Shown here: in pieces, positions 1 to 8,899 of the stretch
How the letters are laid out: each line of letters begins with the position of its first letter
Position numbering within the stretch: position 1 is the first letter of the stretch
Origin: Saccoglossus kowalevskii
Taxonomy: Eukaryota > Hemichordata > Enteropneusta > Harrimaniidae
Reading direction: 5' to 3'
Assembly: GCF_000003605.2 (NCBI RefSeq)
Contig: NW_003109101.1
Location: forward strand, 146,425 to 157,394
DNA length: 10,970 bases
Program-made: the position numbers and the translations under genes
Notes under the pieces: generated by a model
What the model saw: only the letters and a program-made list of their open reading frames with translations
The model's database searches: none
Told to the model about the DNA's origin: nothing

Positions 1-387
1 AAACTGCATGGCTCTTCTGGTCTGGCTGAGTGTTGGACATACATGTAGGGGAAACGCACAGGCAGTGTTGATGGACGGACATTGGTCCCCTACGGATTAG
101 AAGCCTAAGTCTTTACGGTGGGGCAATTTTATGCTCAATCCTTTCTGCTGGAACAGGCGCTACCCGATCGAGCAGTATTTGAGACCAGAGCCACCAGAGT
201 CTTGAGTCAAATCTCACGCCTCCACCGGATCCTTCAGTTCCTCCCCCGCCCCCGCCCCTGGTACCACGAATTTTTGGTTGGTGTGACTGGCAAAGGGGGT
301 GGCCACCACGTTCATTGAATATTTCGACAGTTCAGTCAGAAAACAATCCACACACTGAGAGCAGAGTGGCGACCCTCAACCTTCAAG
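1..387. other. Left edge, probable 5' part of the DIRS-like element
   Basis: No domain can be assigned here. A 66-codon open frame (118-318, +) is rich in Arg, His and Pro and lies upstream of the gag-like stretch. It may be a fragment of the element's first open reading frame, but no motif proves this. I see no terminal repeat that would mark the element's left end, so the element may begin before the window. The base composition is as GC-rich as the retrotransposon to the right and unlike the AT-rich introns. Confidence 0.3.
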
Positions 388-921
388 TTGTGGCCAGCTC
401 ATTGGAACCACATTGTTTTGCGCCGCCAGCACTCTGAAATCTCAAAGGCGGAACGCACCAGCTTCCTAGACCAGCAGACACAGCCATTGATGGGACACCA
501 CACGGCTATGAGGGATATCCTGCAGTGTCATCTGGCTCTTGTGGCAGGGGCTGCCTCTGTACAGTGGGATGCGGTTTTGGCTGTTTTCACTGGACAAACC
601 ACAGCCTCGGTTACACAGGCTGGACCTCCCCTACCCTCTTTTTTGGGGGTGGGGGGTGGAGGAGCATTCTTGGTCCTTCGGGATCCCACTGACCAGTTGG
701 TACAGGTGAGACCCGCGAACCAGTTTGGCTTCCGCCAAGGGCAAGACCCCAAGCTGAGAAAACGGAACAACCAAAGTCGGCACCCACTGGCAAGAAGTAG
801 CCAGGAGGCTCTTCTGGGGGAGGGAAGAGTGGCAACATGCCCCCCAGGAAGAAGGGACCAGGTGGTGGTCCCCCTCTTGCTCGTGGGACGCCTACCCAAC
901 TCGCAGGGGAAGAAAGTTTGA
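388..921 (+). pseudogene. Possible gag-like ORF remnant of the DIRS-like element
   Basis: An open frame of 177 codons lies upstream of the RT in the position where DIRS elements carry their gag-like ORF. The C-terminal third is basic and rich in Lys, Arg, Gln and Gly (around 745-870), as is common in nucleic-acid-binding gag tails. No zinc knuckle or other named motif is visible. A G-rich run (645-659) interrupts the middle. The frame may be partly chance, because the pol frames next to it are badly broken. The assignment rests on position and composition only. Confidence 0.3.
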
Positions 922-1074
922 AGCTTCCGCTTGCGACGAGGGGGATGGGCATATGTTCAGCGGGAGGCAGAGTCTGAACCTATCGGCTTCTACAGGCCTC
1001 ACTGGGTCTCACCTCGGTGGAGGAAGGATCACCCTTGATGGGGAGCTGCCGAACCCACACATCTGTCGCACTGA

Positions 1075-1887
1075 TTGCAGCGATGTATTCCAGCTTGGAG
1101 ACAGTGCATAACCGATCTCTGGATTCTCCAAGTGGTGATACACGGTTACAAGATCCCACTGCAATCTCCAACCCCCCTGGCATCATCCCCTGTTTGGGGT
1201 GCTACCAGGTACTTAAGCAGACTAAATCGGTATGTGCTGCCTGGAGCACCATATTACTCTCTGTGCTCTGTTTCTACTGGTTACCCTCGCTAGATTTGAG
1301 CGATGCTTACCCAAACATACCCATACACCCAGTGAGTCGGCTCTTCTCTTGATTTGCCCAGTTGAGCCAAGTAGTCGAGTACAGGGTGCTCCCCTTTGGG
1401 TTTTTGCATGGCTCCATACATATTCACCAGAGTGTGGAAACAGGTGGTGTTACTCGTACTGCTGCGCTGGTACACATCACATCGGTACACATCAACCCAT
1501 ACCTAGGGGTGGTTAGTCGAACAGTAATGCTAACACCAGATTTACTACACCAGTTGGGCTTCCTAGTAAAAGTCCCATCCTCCTCCAACACAACAGTTGG
1601 TGTTCCTAGGTAGGGAGTTCGACACAGAGGTGGGCTTGGTACGGTCATCGCAGGCCTGTTGCGTAAATGACCTAGTCGAACGCCTAGTCAGCACTCACTC
1701 TGTGTCCCTCTTAGAACTAATGCGGATCATCAGAATGATGACCTTTGTTTGCAGGGTAGTTCCCCCAGGCCAGGTTACACAGCCGACCGATTCTGCTCAC
1801 TTTTGTCACAACACCGGGCTCACTTACGGGAACTGGAGACCAAGCGAGGGATGCCTTGTCCTGGTAGTCGGCAATTGCCAACCTTAG
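1075..1887 (+). pseudogene. Reverse transcriptase domain remnant (DIRS pol)
   Basis: Fragments of an RT domain occur in order. First come GYKIPLQSP (1144) and LNRYVLPGAPY (1222) in one frame. Then DLSDAYPNIPIHP (1293, holding the first catalytic Asp region) and VLPFGF (1386) follow in a second frame with a stop at 1350-1352. FLGREFDTE (near 1603) and a conserved-looking C-terminal stretch are back in the first frame. The catalytic YxDD box is destroyed: the equivalent site at 1500 reads YLGV. The spacing between the first two motifs is far shorter than usual in DIRS RTs, suggesting a deletion of roughly 50 codons near 1190-1215. At least two frameshifts and several stops make it non-functional. 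The family call is firm from motif order; exact boundaries are approximate. Confidence 0.8.
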
Positions 1888-1899
1888 GCAGGGTTCCCC

Positions 1900-2242
1900 T
1901 TGGACCCACTCGCCACAGCTATGACTCTGGTAACGGATGCCTCTCTCACAGGTTGGGAAAATATGGTCCCTGCGTTGAATTCAGGATCGCCATATCAACT
2001 TGCTCGAACTGAAAGAAGTGCACTTAGCACTAATACACTTTCTACCCATAGTTCGAGACCACAGAGTCTTGCTTCGCACGGACAACACAGCGGTGATCTC
2101 CTATAGCTACAAGGTGGAGGGACCAGATCCTCATCGTTGTTAGTCCGAGCAAATTCTCCTTGGGTACCTGAAGTACAATGTGGAGCTAGCCGCACACCAC
2201 CTTCCAGGGGCGAGGAACAGTCAAGCGGACGCCCTTTCGTGA
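1900..2242 (+). pseudogene. RNase H domain remnant (DIRS pol)
   Basis: The RNase H domain degrades RNA in the RNA-DNA hybrid during reverse transcription. VTDASLTGW (near 1930) contains the first catalytic Asp. After a frameshift, HINLLELKEVHLAL (1991) supplies the conserved Glu helix and LLRTDNTAV (around 2071-2097) the next Asp. The closing motif HHLPGARNSQADALS (2195-2239) carries the final Asp and ends at a TGA. The main frame from 1991 to 2242 is interrupted by a TAG near 2140. All hallmark acidic positions are still readable, so decay here is milder than in the RT active site. Confidence 0.8.
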
Positions 2243-2705
2243 TGGCCCTGTCTCCAGAACGCGGAGTGGCAGATGCCTCAATGAGTAGCCTCCAGACTTT
2301 TTCGGTGGTGGGGTGGTCCAAGGTTAGACCTATTCACCTCACCCTGGAGTGCCAAGCTTCTGAGGTACACAACACTCCTGCTGACTCCAGGAGCCTGGGC
2401 CAGGGTCTCTTTGTTGACCCCCGTGGACCCACATGGATGTGTACGCCTTTCCTTCTTTCCCACTATTCACAGGGTACTCGAGAAACTTCAACAGGAGTGC
2501 ACCTGCGCTTTGACGTGGGTGACGCCCAACGGGCCAAGCAAGGTCTGGTTTGACTACTGTTGGAAATGTTAGTTGTAACACCAGGGGTGCTCCCGGACTT
2601 CGGGATCTGCCGTCCCAATCGTCCCAACCAGACGGCACACTGCCTTTGAGCCCAGCAAGCGGAGTACTACTTACACGCATCGAGGCTCTCAGTTGACTCA
2701 CTCAG
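2243..2705 (+). pseudogene. Connection segment between RNase H and recombinase
   Basis: DIRS pol proteins carry a conserved linker after RNase H, and this stretch resembles it. DLFTSPWSAKL (2327) corresponds to the usual 'DLFAS...KLP.Y' box, and RVLEKLQQE (2471) to the segment before a Trp-rich turn. VLPDF, read near 2590, precedes the recombinase. The frame is continuous with RNase H apart from two stops near 2240 and 2279, then shifts. No enzymatic role is known for this linker. Confidence 0.65.
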
Positions 2706-3475
2706 GTTTTTTCTGAGTGGACTGCCAACGTCCTGGCCATGGCGAACAGGGCTCTCACCAACACAGCCTACGCCTTGAAATGCCGAGTATACACTGATTG
2801 GTGTAGTGGAAGGGAGATCCATACCATCCCTCTGTTGGCAAGGAAGCTGACTTTTCGTTCATCTGTTTGACAAAATGGACTTGTCTTTTCAGCGATTGTT
2901 GGCTATAGGTCAGCCTTGTCATCCACCATTGAGGTTTCTCTGGGGATGAGGCTAGCCATTTGTCCTACCATTAGGAGACTTATTACTGCTTAATCAGAGG
3001 CCTAGACCCTGAACGAGCAAACTAATCAATTGGGACTTACATGTGTATTGTTTGTGCTGTCCACTCTAAGCAGCCCGCCCTTTGAGCCTTTCTGATCAGC
3101 AGCAATCCAATATTTGATGTGGAAAACAGTCTTCCTACTTGCCCTCGCCTCAGGTAGGCGTCAGGCTGAACTAGGGCCCTGTCCTTCTCAGATGGGTGTG
3201 ATGCCTTTATGGACAATAAAGTCGTGATAAAGACAGGAATCTGGTTCCTCGCCATGAATCAAATCTCAGGATGCGATCCACAACCGATTGTCATCCCCCG
3301 GCTGGCAACATTGTCAACCCGGAGGATCAGGAGGAGTTGCTTCTGTGCCCGGTTCGAGTGCTGAGTTACTATGAGAGCCGTACTAAGGAGTCGAGGCAAG
3401 GCGCATAAGCGATATATGTGTTTTGACAGCATGTTTTTGCAGAGAGATCTCTCCCGTCAGCGCTTTCGACCTATT
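2706..3475 (+). pseudogene. Tyrosine recombinase remnant, 3' end missing at the junction
   Basis: The recombinase would join the circular DNA copy to its target. The N-terminal SAM-like part begins at FSEWTANVLAM (around 2709) and continues with TAYALKCRVYTDWC (near 2776). GYRSALSSTIEVSLG lies near 2900. The first catalytic Arg sits in the ASGRRQAEL motif (3147-3173). LLCPVRVLSYYESRTK follows at 3340, in another frame. The sequence then stops resembling the domain around REISPVSAF (3442-3470). The later catalytic box (His-x-x-Arg and the nucleophilic Tyr) does not follow, because the inverted-repeat element starts at 3482. Stops near 2868 and 2990 confirm decay. Confidence 0.75.
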
Positions 3476-3481
3476 CCCTAA

Positions 3482-3521
3482 TGGGCCATTCCAGTTTGTA
3501 TCTGCACCCCCTGTTGATGAG
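3482..3521 (+). repeat. Left terminal inverted repeat
   Basis: Forty bases starting TGGGCCATTCCAGTTT and ending GTTGATGAG. They match the reverse complement of 4044-4091 with a single G/A mismatch. The C run here is five long (3507-3511), against 13 in the partner. Confidence 0.9.
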
Positions 3522-4043
3522 CTTGTGTATTTACTTCATACAGGGTATAAATTCCATGGGTGTATAAGTCATACAAAGTTTTATTTCCAAATCACCATTC
3601 ACCATACAGTGATGGAAATCCAAAACTATAGTTCCTACTTATGGTGTTGATGAGTTCCTTTGTGCCACCATACAGAGTAGGATTTCCAAATATAACTCTC
3701 ATATGCTAATTTACTAAGTTCAAAATTTTATATTTGATAATGGAAATTCAAACTAGTCCTGATTCACGGTGTTGATGAGCTCATTCGTGCCGCCATCCTT
3801 ATCTAATTTCAGTAATAACTATTTCATACTGGCCCAATTTTTTTACCATATACAGTCAGAATTCCAAGTTTTTTTAGTCATACAGTCTTGGAAATCCAAC
3901 CTCATCAACCGGTATGTGGCGAGATAAACTAGGCCATATTTTATTTAGTAGCCATAACTGCCTGGATTTCCAGATTCTGTTTCTCCATATACAGTTGGAA
4001 TTCCGGGGTATTTTTCCCCATCATACAGTGCTGGAAATTCGAC

Positions 4044-4091
4044 CTCATCAACAGGGGGGGGGGGGGTGCAGATATAAACTGGAATGGCCCA
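4044..4091 (-). repeat. Right terminal inverted repeat with expanded G run
   Basis: Reverse complement of the left terminal repeat. It is longer by eight bases because the G run (4054-4066) has grown to 13. It ends in AATGGCCCA, mirroring TGGGCCATT at the left end. Confidence 0.9.
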
Positions 4092-4970
4092 ATGCAGAAT
4101 TGTGTCTCTTTTTTTTCTTTTGATCTTAATCAGCAGAGTGATTAAGAGGACAAGATGGCTGCGCCTCATTGCCTCGGTCACATGGTTTGTGACGTAAGGG
4201 ATAATCCTTAGGTCATGGGGCTTCCTCGGACCTAGATTTCTCTCTCTGTCGTTGGCTGAATCGCAGATTAATGCTTACAGGTCAAAATAGTCATTTTGAC
4301 TGACCAGAGTCTATGGTGGGTATGAACTATGTGAATAGGCAGGTTGAAAACCCTCTGCCTAATTTTGATGCAATTTTATAATCTGTATTAAGCAGGTTGA
4401 TTGGTCGCCAGTTGTGGATAAACCATTTGTTTTTACCTTTTTTTCAATAATTGTTTTGACTATTTGAACATTAACCAGTCACATGTACATATGTAGTATT
4501 TAATGCCTTAACCAGGTATTCTTCACATAGAGGCCAGAAAGTACTGTAGAACTCAATACTCAGTCCATCATTGTCTGGGGTTTTATTTCTGGACAAACCC
4601 ATGTAGAATTCAAGGCTTAAAATACTTTGTGTGGGTAATAAGGCCTTCACACAAAGCTCTCCCTAAATAATCTAGTTTAACTTAATCTTATCGTATTTGA
4701 AATGAACCATGTCTTTGAATAAAAAAAATAAACACATAATTTGTTTATGTTCATCCTTTTTGTTTTTCTTTTCATTCAAATGTTTGTGGTTGTCTTATTG
4801 TTATAATTTTGTTTTGTCGCTTTATTGTATTTCCAACCAAAATCCCACATTGGGATACAGCCTCAATAAATAATATTATTATACATGTACATTTTGTACA
4901 TCTGTCACCGTAACGCCACAAGTTGCAGCATGCCCTTAATTTTGCGGTATTTTACAGGGTAATTTCATCC
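4092..4970. other. Non-coding stretch with small hairpins; weak DIRS traces at its start
   Basis: No gene is supported. The first 250 bases are less AT-rich than what follows and, in one frame, read short words such as WLRLIA and SWGFLG. These might be the displaced 3' end of the recombinase, which is weak. Perfect small inverted repeats lie at 4125-4146 (8-bp arms), 4177-4193 (GTCACA/TGTGAC, overlapping a CRE-like TGACGTAA at 4190), 4281-4300 (GTCAAAAT/ATTTTGAC), 4336-4361 (TAGGCAG/CTGCCTA) and 4625-4656 (CTTTGTGTG/CACACAAAG). The rest is AT-rich intron-like sequence. Confidence 0.5.
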
Positions 4971-5005
4971 TTCCATATTAGGAAATGCAAATTCCAAATA
5001 TGGAA
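4971..5005. promoter_or_regulatory. Dyad of two CArG boxes around an octamer motif
   Basis: Two sequences fitting the SRF consensus CC(A/T)6GG exactly are present: CCATATTAGG at 4973-4982 and CCAAATATGG at 4994-5003. Their centres are 21 bp apart, about two helical turns. Between them is ATGCAAAT (4985-4992), the POU/octamer consensus. The whole 35 bp is a near-perfect palindrome (TTCCATATT at one end, AATATGGAA at the other). SRF binds CArG boxes as a dimer, and POU factors bind the octamer. Use of this site as an enhancer or alternative promoter is inference; in AT-rich DNA single CArG matches occur by chance, but this arrangement is less expected. Confidence 0.4.
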
Positions 5006-5155
5006 TGAGAATATGTGTAAGCGTCCTCTAATAATAAAAACAAACATGGCTGCCAAGAGGATTTGACCGGACTCCACACAAAGAAGTTTGCTGATTGTGT
5101 TCTAAACTTTTTGAATTTTGGTATTCTCATGATTGTATCCTTGGAAGGAAAAGAT

Positions 5156-5307
5156 GTATAATAATAAGGTTATTACTAGAATACCTCAATGTATGCACTC
5201 GAACAGTACGCTGTCACATTGACTTCTGCTGCACGTTGGTTGATACTCCTGCTGTACTGTCTTTGTGCATACTTTGAGGTATCCTCGTAATAACCTCATA
5301 TTATTAC
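5156..5307. repeat. 152-bp inverted repeat, 54-bp arms with 44-base loop
   Basis: Arms 5156-5209 and 5254-5307 are reverse complements at about three quarters or more of positions. They share long matched blocks such as AGGTTATTAC, ATACCTCAA and GTATGCAC, and the closing CAGTAC/GTACTG. A 2-base shift near the outer end improves the match further. The loop is 5210-5253. It could be a very small MITE, with TA-rich ends, or a transcribed hairpin resembling a microRNA precursor with a long stem. No coding potential is seen. It lies about 200 bp upstream of the first RIOK2 exon in the window, on the transcribed + strand. Confidence 0.75.
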
Positions 5308-5485
5308 GTACTATTAGTGTTGTTATGTAGAGTTAGTTATGTATGGTATGCAAAATGACCATTTTTTGCTCTATTAGAAAGAACACCATTTGTAATTAAA
5401 GTGCATATAAACAGTAATGCATTTATACTGGATTATTGTAATATAACAGAATGCACTATTGATTGAGAAAAAACGCGTACTTTGA

Positions 5486-6264
<779 letters not shown>

Positions 6265-6902
6265 ATTTGGTACACAGATGATTTGAATTTGTTTAAATTT
6301 GGTACACAGATGATTTGAATTTGTTTAAATTTTGTACACAGATGATTTGCATTTGTTTAAATTTGGTACACAGATGTTTTGAATTTGTTTAAATTTGGTA
6401 CACAGATGATTTGAATTTGTTTAAATTTGGTACACAGATGATTTGAATTTGTTTAAATTTGGTACACAGATGATTTGAATTTGTTTAAATTTGGTACACA
6501 GATGATTTGAATTTGTTTAAATTTGGTACACAGATGATTTGCATTTGTTTAAATTTGGTACACAGATGATTTGAATTTGTTTAAATTTGGTACACAGATG
6601 ATTTGAATTTGTTTAAATTTGGTACACAGATGATTTGCATTTGTTTAAATTTGGTACACAGATGATTTGCATTTGTTTAAATTTGGTACACAGATGATTT
6701 GAATTTGTTTAAATTTGGTACACAAATGATTTGAATTTGTTTAAATTTGGTACACAGATGATTTGAATTTGTTTAAATTTGGTACACAGATGATTTGCAT
6801 TTGTTTAAATTTGGTACACAGATGATTTGCATTTGTTTAAATTTGGTACACAGATGATTTGAATTTGTTTAAATTTGGTACACAGATGATTTGCATTTGT
6901 TT
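6265..6902. repeat. 32-bp minisatellite, 20 copies, in a RIOK2 intron
   Basis: The GGTACACAGATGATTTG core recurs exactly every 32 bp, first at 6269 and last at 6877, giving 20 units with no length variation. Each unit also contains AATTTGTTTAAATTT. Variation is almost limited to one position (TTGAATTT or TTGCATTT). Single changes occur in unit 3 (TTGTAC for TGGTAC, 6333), unit 4 (GATGTTTTG) and unit 15 (CACAAATG). Such homogeneity implies recent expansion or frequent unequal exchange. Units 10-14 and 15-19 form a duplicated block. No reading frame stays open, since 32 is not a multiple of three. Confidence 0.98.
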
Positions 6903-7658
<756 letters not shown>

Positions 7659-7666
7659 TATATAAA
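7659..7666 (+). promoter_or_regulatory. TATA-box-like motif upstream of the THAP relic
   Basis: TATATAAA, a perfect TATA consensus, lies 218 bp upstream of the ATG of the THAP fragment. It could be the former promoter of the inserted gene or transposon. In AT-rich DNA this may be chance. Confidence 0.2.
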
Positions 7667-7876
7667 TTGGGTAAACAGTCAATGATATTCCAAAATTGGG
7701 CCACACCCCCCTCTCCCATCACCTTCAAGTTTTTTCGGCATTATGAGTGCTGTCGAAATGGCGCCACCAACGGGACCATAAAGCAGGAGATAGCTAGCAG
7801 ACAGGATTGTTTACGATTTTCCATACGTACGCGTTTAGTAAACCAGCATATACAATGAGCTACCACAATAGTTATC

Positions 7877-8054
7877 ATGGGGAAATGCTGTGTTGTTGGC
7901 AGGTGTAGCAACACATACGGCGATTGCGTAAGTCTTCATGCATTCCCAAAAGATTTGAATTTATGACATCAGTGGACCTAAGCCGCCCGTGAACACCAGG
8001 AAATATTGGGATGGACCTTCTCCTTATAACGTTATCTGCAGTGCCCATTTTACG
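7877..8054 (+). pseudogene. Broken THAP zinc-finger domain (transposase or host THAP relic)
   Basis: THAP domains are C2CH zinc-binding DNA-binding modules found at the N terminus of P-element-type transposases and of host regulators derived from them. From the ATG at 7877 the frame reads MGKCCVVGRCSN, giving the first zinc Cys pair at residues 5 and 10, the same spacing as in THAP1. It then reads SLHAFPKDLNL with the invariant Pro. Stop codons occur at 7964 and 7979. The conserved Trp lies between them (7973) and AAREHQ follows. After a +1 shift, YWDGPSPYNVICSAHFT (about 8004-8054) supplies the last Cys and His ligands and the invariant Phe. All landmark residues are present, but two stops and one frameshift make it non-functional. 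No downstream transposase domain is recognised. It lies inside a RIOK2 intron on the same strand. Confidence 0.8.
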
Positions 8055-8899
8055 GCAAGACTGAGAAAAAAAACCGACTAATCGATTGTTATAGAATGAC
8101 CGTACTGTACAATTTGTCACAAAAATACAATAATTGCAAATGTAATGTCAGCCAGCGCCCATCTTACTTGTCCGAAGTTATCAAAGCAGACATCAATGGA
8201 GATCGCGTTTTTAACTAGGCGGCTGGCAAGCGGACTAACACGTCACATAAACTTGTTGAATTACAATTATGGTTTTTATTTTTGCGCCCAATGTCTCGTT
8301 ATAAAATAAAGGATTCAAATTTTGCAGGGTATTCCGTTTTGCGTACTCCGGGCGAAATACTTCCATGAGCTGTACGTAGTTCACTTACAGCCAAAACAAA
8401 GTCAGCTTGGACATTAAGTTGTGAGACACGACAAAACAAACGCTGCCAGTGATAGATTTCATGAATAAAAGAACAAAATAAAGGCAATCAAAGTGCCGAC
8501 CACACGCATTGGAGATAAATAGAATGCATTGCGAAGAGGAATCGCACCTGCATCTCAACGACGTCTCCAGTCATGAGCAGGGTTTGCCGCGTCTTGGAAA
8601 AATTGAAAGATAAAAAGGAATCAGTGTCGGGGAACCATTGACAATATTTGCATGAAAAATCCCACGCGAAAGTTTTTTTTTTTTATGTGTCTTTAGGAAT
8701 ACTCAGTTACAAACACTATGGTACCTGAATCTCGATTAATTCATAAATATGAATCGGTAAGGGTCAATTTCCTGCAATCCTTGAAGATAGCTTTGAGTGA
8801 AGATTAAAGTTGCCTCCAAAAATCTTTCTAACAATGACCTGGAAGATTGCCATGATTGAGTGCCACAATTTCTGTTTTAAGATTTATTTGGTATTATAA
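8055..8899. other. Intron stretch downstream of the THAP relic
   Basis: No further domain is recognised on either strand. Short open frames exist (for example 8299-8487 on the minus strand) but lack any motif. The composition is somewhat less AT-rich than the surrounding intron, which would fit decayed remains of the inserted THAP gene or transposon. That is inference only. Confidence 0.4.

Larger units (their letters stand above)
118..3481 (+). mobile_element. Decayed DIRS-like tyrosine-recombinase retrotransposon
   Basis: DIRS elements are retrotransposons that integrate with a tyrosine recombinase instead of a DDE integrase. Their pol order is reverse transcriptase, RNase H, then recombinase, and that order is visible here on the + strand. 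The RT motif DLSDAYPNIPIHP is at 1293 and LPFGF at 1389. RNase H motifs VTDASLTGW and RTDNTAV lie near 1930 and 2077. A linker with DLFTSPWSAKL (2327) follows, then recombinase motifs LALASGRRQAEL near 3138 and LCPVRVLSYY at 3343. Stops and frameshifts split every domain, so the copy is inactive. The recombinase ends abruptly at the inverted-repeat element starting at 3482. Neither end of the retrotransposon is recognisable. The segment is distinctly GC-richer than the flanking introns, as expected of an old insertion with its own composition. It lies on the same strand as RIOK2, presumably in an upstream intron. Confidence 0.85.
3482..4091. mobile_element. 610-bp non-autonomous foldback/MITE-like DNA element
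   Basis: The two ends are inverted copies of each other over 40 bp with one mismatch plus a length change in a G/C run. No transposase is encoded. The interior is built from short degenerate repeats. One is a CATACAGT-n-TGGAAATCC type motif with its TACAGT core at 3605, 3851, 3881, 3990 and 4024. The other is a GTTGATGAG box, direct at 3513, 3646 and 3771 and inverted at 3901 and 4044. These boxes are mirrored around a perfect palindrome ATGAGCTCAT at 3774-3783, so the element is organised as a long imperfect foldback. No convincing target-site duplication is visible, so the superfamily cannot be named and the outer limits could move by a few bases. It lies directly at the broken end of the DIRS recombinase. 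Confidence 0.8.

Noticed and set aside
528-952. Minus-strand open frames of 113 and 123 codons
   Set aside because: They are antisense to the GC-rich gag-like region, proline- and glycine-rich from the G run, and have no domain. They are best read as shadows.
3349-3362. GGTTCGAGTGC resembling a tRNA B box
   Set aside because: It lacks the CC ending and any matching A box or cloverleaf. It lies inside recombinase coding remains (CPVRVL).
3945-4181. Minus-strand 78-codon frame with repeated-looking peptide
   Set aside because: The peptide repetition comes from the DNA subrepeats and poly-G of the foldback element. The frame is not conserved between subrepeats.
5270-5282. TTGAGGTAT, similar to the let-7 seed
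   Set aside because: Only the seed-like heptamer matches. The rest of the arm differs from let-7, so a let-7 gene is not supported.
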